From IMG/VR virus record IMGVR_UViG_3300049448_000046, positions 1 to 30,959 of that record: a stretch of DNA of 30,959 bases, one strand, 5' to 3'. The position numbers were made by a program, and so were the translations under genes. The notes beneath the pieces were generated by a model. That model had not been told where the DNA came from and ran no database searches. It worked only from the letters and a program-made list of their open reading frames with translations. This document shows, piece after piece, positions 1 through 12,335 of this stretch; the first letter of the stretch is position 1; every line of letters begins with the position of its first letter. This DNA is from a virus.

Positions 1-69
1 CTGCAGCCCTTCCGCGCGGATCTGCCCCATCTTCAGGATGGTCTCGGCAATCCGATCCGCCGCCCCCAC
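1..69 (-). CDS. Partial CDS, N-terminus only (cut by window edge)
   Basis: An open frame of 23 codons runs off the left edge. It starts with GTG at 67-69, whose G is shared with the TAG stop of the upstream gene, the same coupling used throughout the operon. The visible residues read roughly (M)GAADRIAETILKMG and then continue hydrophilic and helical. Because it follows two ejection-type proteins, it may be another ejection or tail protein, but too little is visible to assign a function. Confidence 0.55.
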   Translation of the reverse strand, partial: MGAADRIAETILKMGQIRAEGLQ

Positions 70-920
70 TAGCTATTCCCCGTGCTGGTCGCAGACAGAC
101 CGAGCTTGCTGAGGTCGAGCAGGTTGCCCGTGTTCTGCTGCTTCGTCTGATTCTGCAACTGCGCCAGCGGCAGATACCCGAGCCCCAGCGCCGCCTGAAT
201 ATTGCTCTGCCCAATGGCCTGCTGGGTGCGCCCGTTCAGCAACGTGCCCTTCGCCGCCGCCCCCGCCATCATGCGCCGGTTGTTCTCATCCAGCGCGAAC
301 TGGATCCCCGGCATGTTCATGGCCTCTTGCTCTGTGGGCACCGTCGCATAGAGCGACCCGAAGCCGCCCATACCCCCGCCGCTGCTACTGTTGCGGGCAT
401 CGCCTTGGCCGTAGTAGGTGCCACCCCACGCATCGCCCTTCGCGTTACTCTTGGCAATCCAGTTGCCGCCGCTGTCGAGCACCCGATAGATCTGCCCGTT
501 GATATTCAGGGAGTCCATGCGGCCATATTCATCCGTGAGGCCGGGCTGCACCTGATACCCCTTGGCCTGCAACTGCGCCATGAGCGCATTGATGGCCGTA
601 TGGTCTTTGTTGTCGTTCGTGTTGGCACCATTCGGCAAGCTGGGAGCCAGGGCCTGAATATCCGCTTCGACATTCCCGCCGCCGCCCGTTCCGGCCGCAG
701 GCGTCGTCGGCGTAATCCCGGCGTTCGGATCGGCGGGGTTGATCATGCCGCTCGTCGCGCCGAGGCTGCCCAGATTCCCCGCCGCTTGCGGAGGACTCCC
801 GGCCACGGGCTGCGTGGTGCTGATCGGACTATTCGAACCAAAACTCCCGGGGCGCAGGCCCATCTGCGCTAATGACCCTTGCTGACTGCCGGCCATCGGA
901 TCAGTGGAGATATACGCCAT
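69..920 (-). CDS. Putative DNA-ejection / internal virion protein (283 aa)
   Basis: I start this at the ATG at 918-920 (MAYISTDP), which overlaps the upstream TGA as TGATG and has a GGGAGG ribosome site about 6 bases ahead; an upstream in-frame start lies inside the previous gene. The protein is rich in Gly, Ala, Ser, Gln and Asn. A flexible N-terminal third is followed by a compact segment around residues 110-160 (ALMAQLQAKGYQVQ to GQIYRVLDSGGNW). The C-terminal part (PGIQFALDENNRRMMAGAAA, TLLNGRTQQAIGQSN) resembles the C-terminal repeats seen in ejection proteins of many podophages. Position after the fibre genes and next to another Ala/Gln-rich protein fits injection with the DNA. The function is inferred from composition and context. 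Confidence 0.8.
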   Translation of the reverse strand: MAYISTDPMAGSQQGSLAQMGLRPGSFGSNSPISTTQPVAGSPPQAAGNLGSLGATSGMINPADPNAGITPTTPAAGTGGGGNVEADIQALAPSLPNGANTNDNKDHTAINALMAQLQAKGYQVQPGLTDEYGRMDSLNINGQIYRVLDSGGNWIAKSNAKGDAWGGTYYGQGDARNSSSGGGMGGFGSLYATVPTEQEAMNMPGIQFALDENNRRMMAGAAAKGTLLNGRTQQAIGQSNIQAALGLGYLPLAQLQNQTKQQNTGNLLDLSKLGLSATSTGNS

Positions 921-1495
921 CAGACTGCCTCCCAACCCTTCCCATCCCACTTGGCTTGTTGGCCGTTAATCATGCGCACCTCGCCGGGTTGCGCCGCCAC
1001 ACTGCTCTGACTCAGGCTCTGCGCCGAATTGGCCGCTTGCGTCCGTGAGTCAATCGCCTGCTGGTTCGGCGTCAGGTTCGGCATCCCCTGCGGTTGCCCC
1101 TGATACGCCGCCAGATCCCCCGGCGCCACAAAACCCGAGGTCGATCCATCAGGGTTGCGCGTCGGATTCTGGATGGCCGCCGAGCCGAGGCTGAGCGGCG
1201 GCGGGGCAATGTTCCCCGGCGTCACGCCTAAGCCGCTCCCGAGGGCCGCTAAGGCCCCGGCGCCCATGTTCTGATACGGGGCCACGGCCTGCTGCGTGTT
1301 GCGGTATTGCTGCTTCTGGAAGGCGAGGGCGTCTTCGGCGGCTTTCAGTTGATCCGCTGACCCCTGCTTCGCGGCATCGGCCTGCGTCTTGGCCGCTTCG
1401 GTCTGTCCATGTTGAGCAATTGCGGCCCCGCCCACTGAACCGGCGGCGCCGGCGATACCGCCCCAGACGACTGCGGGTATTGCAGCTAATGGCAT
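920..1495 (-). CDS. Putative ejection protein with N-terminal Gly/Ala hydrophobic segment (191 aa)
   Basis: The start is the ATG at 1493-1495 (MPLAAIPAVV), chosen because GGGAGAG sits about 6 bases upstream; it overlaps the GNAT gene by 10 bases. The N-terminus is a hydrophobic Gly/Ala segment (VVWGGIAGAAGSVGGAAIA, about residues 9-27). A coiled-coil-like stretch follows (QTEAAKTQADAAKQ to ALAFQKQQYRNTQQAVAPYQN), then a low-complexity Pro/Gln/Ser region, and the end is GQQAKWDGKGWEAV. The pattern of Gly/Ala helix, AEDALAFQKQQY and APYQNMGAGALAALG is common in podophage and siphophage DNA-ejection or tail-tip proteins. It is coupled to the next gene by TGATG. The role is inferred from this pattern. 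Confidence 0.8.
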   Translation of the reverse strand: MPLAAIPAVVWGGIAGAAGSVGGAAIAQHGQTEAAKTQADAAKQGSADQLKAAEDALAFQKQQYRNTQQAVAPYQNMGAGALAALGSGLGVTPGNIAPPPLSLGSAAIQNPTRNPDGSTSGFVAPGDLAAYQGQPQGMPNLTPNQQAIDSRTQAANSAQSLSQSSVAAQPGEVRMINGQQAKWDGKGWEAV

Positions 1496-1872
1496 CTCTT
1501 CTCTCCCTGCGGCCAAATAAAGGCTTTTCCCGGTATCGGATAGGCGCCCACGCGCTCGAGCATGGCATCCACGTCAGCGGTGAGCGATCCGGTCCAGACC
1601 GTCGTGAGTCCGGCCTCCTTGAGAAGCCGTCGCATGCCGGTCAACAGCCGGCGTCCGACTGATGGATGACGACGCATCTGCGGGGCAATCCAGATACCTT
1701 CGGCATGCCAGACCCGGATCAAACCCCAGCAGCCAACAATCGCGCCCGTCTCATCTTCCACGACGAGCACGCGGACCCCGTTCATCTCCGGCAATCGAGG
1801 CCACAAGTCGTCAAAACTCGTGCCCGCGAGTTTCGGCCAGTCCGCCGGCGGCAGTTCCCGCGTGATTAGCAT
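1486..1872 (-). CDS. GNAT-family N-acetyltransferase-like protein (128 aa)
   Basis: This small protein looks like a GNAT acyltransferase: a beta-strand pair (VRVLVVEDETGAIVGCWGLI, about residues 33-52), a core strand WHAEGIWIAP, then an acetyl-CoA-loop-like stretch RRHPSVGRRLLTGMRRLLKE (about 67-86) and the C-terminal VDAMLERVGAYPI helix/strand pair. GNATs transfer an acyl group from acetyl-CoA to an amine. Small GNAT-like genes do occur within phage tail and ejection regions, where their substrate is generally unknown. The ATG at 1870-1872 has no clear ribosome site, and the 28-base gap before it holds a TATACT-like motif. The fold call is from pattern; the substrate cannot be read from sequence. 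Confidence 0.8.
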   Translation of the reverse strand: MLITRELPPADWPKLAGTSFDDLWPRLPEMNGVRVLVVEDETGAIVGCWGLIRVWHAEGIWIAPQMRRHPSVGRRLLTGMRRLLKEAGLTTVWTGSLTADVDAMLERVGAYPIPGKAFIWPQGEKRCH

Positions 1873-1883
1873 GTGACTGTTAC

Positions 1884-1898
1884 CGAAGTATACGCCTG
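1884..1898 (-). promoter_or_regulatory. GTATAC-centred motif in gap before GNAT gene
   Basis: Read on the minus strand this is CAGGCGTATACTTCG, with TATACT at 1887-1892. It fills a 28-base gap in an otherwise overlapping gene chain. Very similar strings occur before the scaffold gene, at the 22.5 kb gene start and before the small terminase gene. No good -35 box is visible, and a start site near 1880 would leave only about 8 bases of leader, so a promoter role is uncertain. Confidence 0.25.
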
Positions 1899-1900
1899 CC

Positions 1901-4529
<2,629 letters not shown>

Positions 4530-4533
<4 letters not shown>

Positions 4534-4697
4534 CCCTTGATCTGCTCCTGCAGATCCGCTGACAGTAGTGGCAGGACTTCTTCAAACGACACGCCCGACC
4601 GTTCACAGAGCGCCCGCACTTTCAACAGACGCATCCGCAGATTCCCGAACTTCTCAAGGCTGCGCTGGAACCGATCCGCAATCTCCTGCGCGTTCAT
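4530..4697 (-). CDS. Small helical protein (55 aa)
   Basis: The ATG at 4695-4697 overlaps the gp10-like stop (ATGA), and the TGA at 4530-4532 overlaps the next GTG (GTGA), so it is coupled on both sides. It reads MNAQEIADRFQRSLEKFG and continues NLRMRLLKVRALCERSG, then SFEEVLPLLSADLQEQIKG. It is entirely helical and charged. The arrangement of short helices around CERSGVSFEEV looks a little like a helix-turn-helix, but it is too short to claim DNA binding. It sits between two parts of what looks like a split gp10, so a chaperone or linker role is possible. No family recognised. Confidence 0.75.
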
Positions 4698-5821
4698 GTC
4701 GGGGCCACAATCTCATCGGTGAACCGCGACATCCGCATGTCGTAAATCGCGCCGGAGAGACGGTCGCCAACGAAATGGGCTTCAAAGCAGAAGACATGCG
4801 AGCCCACCACGTGCGGCTCCCATTCGGCGGTCGTCGTGTTCCAGATCGCCCAGTTGACCCAGCGATCCATCGTCACGTCATAGAGCCACGTCCACCGATT
4901 CTGCGGTTGAATCAGCGCATAGAAATAATGGCCGTTCATCTGAAACGTCAACGCCTGCCCGTCATCGCTATATTGCTGGAGATCCTGCTCCACGCCAAAG
5001 GTCGAAATGCGCGTCGGCGTATAGCCCTGCGCCCGATAGACCACCCGCGCCCCATCGACGTTCAACCCACACCAGAACAGGGTGTTATCGAGCCGCTGCA
5101 CCGAGAAGGCGCCACTGGTGCCCTGCTCAATCACGACCCCGCTGACGGGCGCGAAAATCTCCGACGCCACCCCCGTGTTCACGTACACTTGACTGGTCTG
5201 CCCCCCGAGGAACCAGAGTTCTTCGTGGATCCGAATCATCGCGGCGAGGTTATCGCCGGTGGACGACCGTTCGGCCACATCTAACGGATCCCACACGAGT
5301 CCATCTTCCAGATTCGACCAGGAGAACGACCGCGATCCCCCGCCCTGCAGCGCCAGGAAATACCCGTTCAGGAACTCCACCATCTTGCAGGGGTTGGGAA
5401 AGTCGGGATCCGTCACCTGGGTAAACGTATTCGTCAGGGTGTTGTATATGTAGCCATCGCCACCCGAGGAAAACAGGATCTGATTCCCCGCCGATCCATT
5501 GCTCGCAAACGACACCGGGCGGCCATCATTCGTCACCGGATAGGTGGTCCCGATGGTGCCATCCGCAAAGAATTCACCGAAGAGCCCCCCACCGACCACG
5601 AAGGCCCGCTCGTTCATCGTGAAGAGCCCGCGGATGGGCTGATCCGGCCACACGAGCAGGGGATGAATCCCCGGCGTGCCCTGCAGATAGCCCGGTGCCT
5701 TCGTCCCGCCACCGGGCTGCGTCGATTCGACGAACTCATTGATCGTGCGCCCGATCTGCGCCTGCGGACTCCGCTCCGTATTGGAGCCGTCCACGAAGCC
5801 GGGCACCGAGAGGCGAGGCAT
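4694..5821 (-). CDS. P22 gp10-like packaged-DNA stabilisation / tail accessory protein, N-terminal part (375 aa)
   Basis: The true start is the ATG at 5819-5821 (MPRLSVPGF), in a TAATG overlap with the preceding small gene; longer in-frame starts run through upstream coding DNA. The protein follows the gp10 pattern: GYLQGTPGIHPLL early, then propeller-like repeats (RAFVVGGGLFGEFFADGT, ILFSSGGDGYIYNT, MVEFLNGYFLALQGGG, RIHEELWFLGGQTSQVY, FSVQRLDNTLFWCGLN, TWLYDVTMDRWVNW). In P22, gp10 binds below gp4 and plugs the portal to keep DNA in the head. At 375 residues it is shorter than P22 gp10 (about 470). It ends at GAIYDMRMSRFTDEIVAPT, just where related proteins continue into a DGGxTW/GKIGEY domain. 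That domain appears at the end of the 568-residue protein downstream. Confidence 0.85.
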   Translation of the reverse strand: MPRLSVPGFVDGSNTERSPQAQIGRTINEFVESTQPGGGTKAPGYLQGTPGIHPLLVWPDQPIRGLFTMNERAFVVGGGLFGEFFADGTIGTTYPVTNDGRPVSFASNGSAGNQILFSSGGDGYIYNTLTNTFTQVTDPDFPNPCKMVEFLNGYFLALQGGGSRSFSWSNLEDGLVWDPLDVAERSSTGDNLAAMIRIHEELWFLGGQTSQVYVNTGVASEIFAPVSGVVIEQGTSGAFSVQRLDNTLFWCGLNVDGARVVYRAQGYTPTRISTFGVEQDLQQYSDDGQALTFQMNGHYFYALIQPQNRWTWLYDVTMDRWVNWAIWNTTTAEWEPHVVGSHVFCFEAHFVGDRLSGAIYDMRMSRFTDEIVAPT

Positions 5822-5931
5822 TAGCCGACCCCCATCAGCGGGAGCAGATGCAAGGTGCCCGTCACCGGCGTGGATCCCACCGCTTGCGCATAGAGGGCAA
5901 AATACCCGCCGCCAAAGGGGAAGCCACCCAT
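5821..5931 (-). CDS. Tiny Gly-rich protein (36 aa)
   Basis: The ATG at 5929-5931 makes a TGATG overlap with the glycosyltransferase-like gene, and its TAA shares a base with the gp10-like ATG. The peptide begins MGGFPFGGGYFALYAQ and ends in HLLPLMGVG. It is Gly-rich and hydrophobic, with no family recognised. Coupling on both sides argues that it is translated; its short length and composition suggest a minor virion or membrane peptide, but this is a guess. Confidence 0.6.
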   Translation of the reverse strand: MGGFPFGGGYFALYAQAVGSTPVTGTLHLLPLMGVG

Positions 5932-6494
5932 CAGACGGGCACCTCGACCAGTGCCGCACAGCGCTGCTCCACGAGCGGAATGTAGTCGTAGTGCCCCGGC
6001 TGCATCGACAACCGATCCGGCGCCCATGCCGAGGGCAGATCCTCAATCGGCAGGTCCAATCGCGTCTGCGGATAGGCCAGCCACGTCATGATGCGTTCGG
6101 TCTCCCGCTTGTAGACGTGATCCTCGCCGTAGACCGCCCGATACTGGTCGAGCACCTGAATGGTCCGCTTCGGGAAGATCGAGCCCCACCCGAGCAGCGC
6201 GATGCGGCTCTTCGCATAGGAGGCCAGATGCGAGGGCTTCATCGCGCAGGTAATGCGATTCGGTTCCGCCGCCGCCAGCAGTTGCGCAATCGGTGCAAGA
6301 CAGTCGTCGTCTTGGTAATAGAGATAATCGTGCTGCGCCTTGGCGAACAGGGTCTGCTTGTGATGCGGGCTGTCGCAGTTCGTCAAGAATAAGCATTCGC
6401 CGAAGCCCACCGCCATCACGCGGTCCACAATGACCTGTGGATAGACTGGATCCTTCGTGATGAAGCAGGCCGAGATGTAACGGGGGTTGATCAT
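5931..6494 (-). CDS. Small GT-A-like glycosyltransferase (187 aa)
   Basis: The protein starts MINPRYISACFITKDPVYPQ, with the beta-strand/loop expected at the N-terminus of a GT-A nucleotide-binding fold. It has a DXD-type motif in HDYLYYQDDDCLAP (DDD at 62-64), which in GT-A enzymes binds a metal and the sugar nucleotide. A segment RIALLGWGSIFPKR (about 112-125) resembles the acceptor-side Gly-aromatic loop of such enzymes. It is shorter than most GT2 proteins (about 250-300 aa), so it is a minimal catalytic core. It is coupled (ATGA) to the C-methyltransferase gene and is the last gene of the sugar cassette. Donor and acceptor are unknown. Confidence 0.78.
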   Translation of the reverse strand: MINPRYISACFITKDPVYPQVIVDRVMAVGFGECLFLTNCDSPHHKQTLFAKAQHDYLYYQDDDCLAPIAQLLAAAEPNRITCAMKPSHLASYAKSRIALLGWGSIFPKRTIQVLDQYRAVYGEDHVYKRETERIMTWLAYPQTRLDLPIEDLPSAWAPDRLSMQPGHYDYIPLVEQRCAALVEVPV

Positions 6495-7765
6495 GCGCCC
6501 ACCACGTCTATCGTTGGCAACGGGAAGATCAGCTTGCCGCCCCGCTGCAAGAAGGCCGCTTCACGCTCAAGAATGAACGGCCTGAAATGCCATGGCAGCA
6601 CGAGGAAGTAATCCGGTTGCTGCGCGTGCGCGTCGGCTTCCGAGACAATCGGGATGTGCGTCCCCGGCGTGACGCAGCCGTTCTTATCGGGGTTCACGTC
6701 CGCGATGCAGGGCAGATCCTCAGCCGTCAGACCACAGGCTTGCAGCAGCACGTTGCCCTTGGTGGAGGCGCCGTAGCCAAACACGGTCTTGCCCGCCGCA
6801 CGGAGCGACCGGATCAGCGTCGGCAACTCGACCCGATGCCGCGCCACGGCCGATTGAAAGGCTGCGAAGCCGTCAGGCTCGTCCAGTCCGCGTTGACGCT
6901 CTGCACCCAGCAGCAGCGCAAGATTGGCGCTGTCCGCTTGATGATGCGACCCACGATGCGCGAACGTCACGGCGATGGATCCGCCGTTCGTGTCATTCGG
7001 CGTCGCCTCGATGATGCGCAGATCAGCGCGATCCGCCATCCACTGCAACTGCGTCAGCCCGTAATATTCCAGATGCTCGTGGCAGATCGTATCGTAGGCG
7101 CAGGAGTCGAGCAGCGCCGGCAGGTAACTCTGTTCCGTAAACCAGACCCCGTCATCCGCCAGGATGCGCGAGACGGCTTGCATGAACGCCAGCGGCTGCT
7201 CGAGGTCGTAGAGCATCGCAATCGAGGTCACGATCCGCGCCTGACGTGGGCCGACGATACGGCGGTAGACGGCCTCTGAGAAACAATCCGCCACGGCGCA
7301 GAGATGCGGCAGATAGAACGGACTGAATTTCGCCGCCGTGGGGTCAATCCCCACAAACGTCTGACCCCAGTTCTCATACGACCCGAGCAGCGTGCCGTCA
7401 TTGCTGCCGATGTCCAGCACCACATCACCGGCCCGCGTCGGACACCGCCGCTCGAGCGAGGTCGCAATGCCCGCCAAGTGCCGCACCATCGAGCCGTTCA
7501 ACCCAGACCGATAGCCGTAGTTGTCGCCATACATCAGCGAGGGCGCGTAACTCTGCCGCAACTGCACCAAGCCACCAGCAGGACACAGCATGAGCTCCAC
7601 GGGGCCGCTCGGCACCTCCACGCCCGCCTTCGGGAAGATGCCCGTCAGGGCCATCTCGCCCAGGTCGAGCAGGGACACGAGGTTCTGGCTGCCCGTCATG
7701 CGACAGGCGTCAATCTCCCGGTAGACCGAGGTCACCGGGCGGGATAGGGTCGCAGTGCGGGCCAT
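6491..7765 (-). CDS. NDP-sugar C-methyltransferase family protein (424 aa)
   Basis: I prefer the ATG at 7763-7765 (MARTATLSRP); a GTG at 7822 lies deeper in the upstream gene. Domain order matches the EvaC/TylC3-type sugar C-methyltransferases: an N-terminal Cys-containing region (about 20-70: CRMTGS, LDLGEMALTGIFP, CPAGGLVQL), a class I SAM domain (VLDIGSNDGTLL at 116-127), the family signature CHEHLEYYGL, and a C-terminal Rossmann-like domain (VFGYGASTKGNVLLQACGL). These enzymes add a methyl group to a ketosugar nucleotide. The usual zinc site of two Cys pairs appears degraded: C21 and C61 remain but their partners read T and G. No NDP-ketosugar synthesis genes lie nearby, so any substrate must come from the host. 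Confidence 0.87.
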   Translation of the reverse strand: MARTATLSRPVTSVYREIDACRMTGSQNLVSLLDLGEMALTGIFPKAGVEVPSGPVELMLCPAGGLVQLRQSYAPSLMYGDNYGYRSGLNGSMVRHLAGIATSLERRCPTRAGDVVLDIGSNDGTLLGSYENWGQTFVGIDPTAAKFSPFYLPHLCAVADCFSEAVYRRIVGPRQARIVTSIAMLYDLEQPLAFMQAVSRILADDGVWFTEQSYLPALLDSCAYDTICHEHLEYYGLTQLQWMADRADLRIIEATPNDTNGGSIAVTFAHRGSHHQADSANLALLLGAERQRGLDEPDGFAAFQSAVARHRVELPTLIRSLRAAGKTVFGYGASTKGNVLLQACGLTAEDLPCIADVNPDKNGCVTPGTHIPIVSEADAHAQQPDYFLVLPWHFRPFILEREAAFLQRGGKLIFPLPTIDVVGA

Positions 7766-8556
7766 GTTTTGGTGCTCAGAAAATGAAAGTAGGCAATCTC
7801 CCGCCCGAAGAAGCCCCGCCACGCGGGGTAATGCGTCAATGGCGCAAAGTCATCGTTAAAGCACTCAATCAACGCCCCATCCGGCGCCAAGGACAGATTG
7901 GGCGTGGGCTGATGCTGAATCAGCCGGTCGTAGCTATGCACCGCGAAGTAGGGGGGATGTCCGAACTTAATCTGCCCCGCGTCCGCGAGTTGCCGCACGA
8001 TCAGATCAAAGTAAATTTCATCGAAGCCGAAGATCGGCCGCCCGTTAACGGCGAACATCTCCTCCCAGTGCGGGACCTGCCGATACAGGGCATTGATCCG
8101 CGGCTCGTTCTTATAGAGGCACCACAGGCTGTTGACGTGATGGTGGTCATCGGACCAGAGGTCATATTGCGCCAGCGTCTCATCGGGCAGGAAGTGATCC
8201 AGCCGCCCGTAGAGCACATCCCAGTTCGTGATGCTCCAGTAGTCGCAGTCGGTGAGGAGGTCTGCGAACAGTTCTCCGAAGGCCGGGTAGTAGTCGCTGA
8301 GGAGTTTGACCGGGAGGAAGTCGGCATCGAGGAAGTTGCCCGAATCCACGCCAGTCGTCGCCTTGACCCGCGCATCGAACTGCGCGAAGGTCATCGGGAC
8401 AATCTCGACGTTCGGGCTCTTGGACGTGTAGCCGTGCGGCGTGAGAATCTTCCATGACCAGCCATACGGAGCAAGGCTGCCGATATGCTCAAGATACTGC
8501 TCCGTCCACGGGAACGGCGGGCCAAACTGGGGCAGGAGAAAGGTCTTTCTCAGCAT
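7732..8556 (-). CDS. DUF6625-type putative glycosyltransferase (274 aa)
   Basis: The start is the ATG at 8554-8556 (MLRKTFLLPQFG), 7 bases into the previous gene; a longer frame is out-of-frame shadow of that gene. The protein shows the layout of DUF6625 polysaccharide-biosynthesis proteins: an N-terminal strand FLLPQFGPPFPWTEQYLEHI, then KLLSDYYPAFGELFADLL (84-101), a DYWSITNWDVLYGRLDHFL block (105-123) at the place of the GT-A metal motif, YDLWSDDHHHVNSLWCLYKN, and GFDEIYFD. In the family the central block usually reads D-x-D; here it is NWD. It lies inside a run of sugar-modifying genes. The family call is from memory of the pattern; a glycosyltransferase function is inferred. Confidence 0.8.
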   Translation of the reverse strand: MLRKTFLLPQFGPPFPWTEQYLEHIGSLAPYGWSWKILTPHGYTSKSPNVEIVPMTFAQFDARVKATTGVDSGNFLDADFLPVKLLSDYYPAFGELFADLLTDCDYWSITNWDVLYGRLDHFLPDETLAQYDLWSDDHHHVNSLWCLYKNEPRINALYRQVPHWEEMFAVNGRPIFGFDEIYFDLIVRQLADAGQIKFGHPPYFAVHSYDRLIQHQPTPNLSLAPDGALIECFNDDFAPLTHYPAWRGFFGREIAYFHFLSTKTWPALRPYPAR

Positions 8557-9599
8557 GCGACCTTCCGATAGCGCACCCGCAGGCTCTGCGCCCGCTTCAC
8601 GCCGTCCTCTTCGACCTGCCAATTCAGGAGATCCGCGCTCACCTTCTTGAAGCCGCCCTGAATGCCCTCGAAGGCCCGGTCCTTCGCCCAACGGTGGGAA
8701 TCCACATCGAAGTGTTCGAAGACCTGGGCATTCCAATGGGACAGGTGACTCGGGGAGCCATAGGCATTCCGGCTGCCGGCATTCGGGACGTAATGCTCCA
8801 TGACGCCACCAGTCACGAGCACCCGGTTGACCTCGTTGATCACCGCCACCCGACGCTCAGGCGGCAGATGCTCCAGAAAGTCTTCCGAGAAGACGTAATC
8901 CACACTGGCGTCATCCAGCGGCAACGGTTCGGCCACGATGTCGCAGCGCGTAAAGAAGCTGCTGGGCACCGCCGGCGCTTGCCGGTCCACGTTGACCCAG
9001 CCGGGGAAGATGCGAGCCCCACACCCCAGATGCAGCCGGGAGAACCCCGACAGCCACTCGCTGCGCCCTTCGACGGCCCGGAAGTGCATCGGGTTGACCC
9101 GCAGTTGGCTCTCATAGCAGATCAACGCCTGGAGTTTCTGCTGATACTCGGGGCGCGTCCATTCCACTTCCGTCGTGCCCACGGGCTGCAGATCGACATC
9201 CCGATACTGACTGAGCTTCTGATAGGTCGCATAGCAGCGCAGCTGATCGGTCCCGAAGACCGCCGCCGCGGCGAGGCTGACTAGATCATGGTGGGGATGC
9301 CCGCCCTCGAGCGCCGGGGCATAGACCGTGTCCACATCCGAGAGCGTGCCGAACGCCGCGATCAGCGCCGCCATCGTCAGGCCGTCATCCGGCAGACCGA
9401 GGCGCCGCGTCTGACAGCCGAGCACCGCATGGGCCTTCTCGGTCTCTTCCGCCCGCTCCTCCGCGGAACAGCCGGTCTCGCCCCGCGCCGGCTGCACGAC
9501 GGAATCCGTCACCACGACCACCGTCGGCTGCTCCCGCAGGCACGTCACGGCCGCAAAGAGCGCCGAATCATCGTCATGGGGCGATAGCAAATACGTCAT
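8550..9599 (-). CDS. PIG-L-type deacetylase fused to SAM-dependent methyltransferase (349 aa)
   Basis: Two domains are visible. Residues 1 to about 175 look like a PIG-L/LmbE zinc deacetylase: SPHDDDSALFA (metal motif, H8 with D9-D11), VVVVTDSVVQPARG, AEETEKAHAVLG and GGHPHHDLVSLA (HPHHD, 101-105). These enzymes remove N-acetyl groups from sugars such as GlcNAc. Residues about 180-349 are a class I methyltransferase: RLHLGCGARIFPGWVNVD (188-205, SAM-binding GxG and acidic residue), DASVDYVFSEDFLEHLPPE and INEVNRVLVTGG. The ORF is continuous, so this is a natural fusion. It overlaps its neighbours by 4 and 7 bases within the sugar cassette. Sequential deacetylation and methylation of one sugar is an inference. 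Confidence 0.88.
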   Translation of the reverse strand: MTYLLSPHDDDSALFAAVTCLREQPTVVVVTDSVVQPARGETGCSAEERAEETEKAHAVLGCQTRRLGLPDDGLTMAALIAAFGTLSDVDTVYAPALEGGHPHHDLVSLAAAAVFGTDQLRCYATYQKLSQYRDVDLQPVGTTEVEWTRPEYQQKLQALICYESQLRVNPMHFRAVEGRSEWLSGFSRLHLGCGARIFPGWVNVDRQAPAVPSSFFTRCDIVAEPLPLDDASVDYVFSEDFLEHLPPERRVAVINEVNRVLVTGGVMEHYVPNAGSRNAYGSPSHLSHWNAQVFEHFDVDSHRWAKDRAFEGIQGGFKKVSADLLNWQVEEDGVKRAQSLRVRYRKVAC

Positions 9600-10486
9600 G
9601 TGCGCAGAAAGAGCACGCCGTCGTTATCCGCCGTCTCAGCCATCCGCTTCCACTGATCGGCGTTCTTCTGCCAGCGGGGATTATTGGATCCGTCCCCTGC
9701 CAATTCAGCCATGAACAGCACGGCTTCCTTGAAGCGTGGATTGATGATCAGGCACTGCACGAGCGCATCACGGGCATCGTCGGGCATATGCAGCGCCCAA
9801 TAGACCCGCGACATGGTGAGAAAGGCTTCGGCCTTTTCCGCGAGGAACCGGGACTGCTGGACGTAGCGCCCCAGCATGACCAGGGCTTGGTCATACTGGC
9901 CACGGTAGAAATACTCGCGCCCGAGGTAGAACCGCTCGCGGATGCAATCGGGCCGATCCGCCACTTCCTTCTCCAGAATCCGCATCGAGCGCAGGGGATC
10001 GAGCGTGTGCGCCGGCGAATAGCCGTAGGTCAGCGTCACCGCGCCCACGTCTTCACCCATGACGGAGATATGGTTGTGAATCGCGCCTTCCCACCAGACA
10101 TTCGGGGAGCGCAGAAAGAGCCGAGGGAACCAAAAGTGGGACGGCGGCCCGGATTCGGCCGTCATCTTGACGTTCACGGCCATGAACCCCTTGGCCGCCG
10201 CCTCGCGCACGGCGCTGAACGGACAGGTCAGGAACTCGTCCGCATCAATGGACAGAATCCAGTCGCCCGTCGCCTTGCTCAGCGCATGGTTCCGCGCCTT
10301 CGCGAAGTCGTCACACCAGACAAAATCGGTGAAGACCTTATCGGTGTACTGCTTCGCGATCTCGACGGTGCGATCGGTCGAGCCGGTATCGCAGACGATG
10401 ATCTCGTCGGCCTCTTTCACGGACTCCAAGCAGCGAGCCAGGACCGCTTCTTCGTTCTTCGCGATGAGTACCGCCGACACCTTCAT
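9596..10486 (-). CDS. GT2-family glycosyltransferase with C-terminal TPR-like helices (296 aa)
   Basis: The N-terminal domain is a classic GT-A/GT2 fold: MKVSAVLIAKNEEAVLARCL, EIIVCDTGSTDRTVEIAK (29-46), DFAKARNHALSKATGDWIL, and the metal/sugar-nucleotide motif SIDADEF (79-85). WWEGAIHNHI follows as an acceptor-side segment. Residues about 190-290 are helical repeats of TPR type (RFYLGREYFYRGQYDQALVM, AFLTMSRVYWALHMPDDARD). This GT2-plus-TPR layout occurs in protein glycosyltransferases such as SunS-like enzymes, where the TPR part can hold a peptide acceptor. It is the first gene after the 615-residue GPT collagen-like fibre (ATG two bases after the fibre's upstream neighbour boundary). A protein acceptor is therefore plausible but not shown. 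Confidence 0.9.
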   Translation of the reverse strand: MKVSAVLIAKNEEAVLARCLESVKEADEIIVCDTGSTDRTVEIAKQYTDKVFTDFVWCDDFAKARNHALSKATGDWILSIDADEFLTCPFSAVREAAAKGFMAVNVKMTAESGPPSHFWFPRLFLRSPNVWWEGAIHNHISVMGEDVGAVTLTYGYSPAHTLDPLRSMRILEKEVADRPDCIRERFYLGREYFYRGQYDQALVMLGRYVQQSRFLAEKAEAFLTMSRVYWALHMPDDARDALVQCLIINPRFKEAVLFMAELAGDGSNNPRWQKNADQWKRMAETADNDGVLFLRT

Positions 10487-12334
<1,848 letters not shown>

Positions 12335-12335
12335 G

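Noticed and set aside
5822-6046. N-terminal extension of the gp10-like protein
   Set aside because: The extra 75 codons shadow two upstream genes; the ATG in TAATG overlap fits the family start.
8557-8736. N-terminal extension of the DUF6625-type protein
   Set aside because: The extra 60 codons lie in another frame of the methyltransferase gene and are Gly/Arg-rich shadow.
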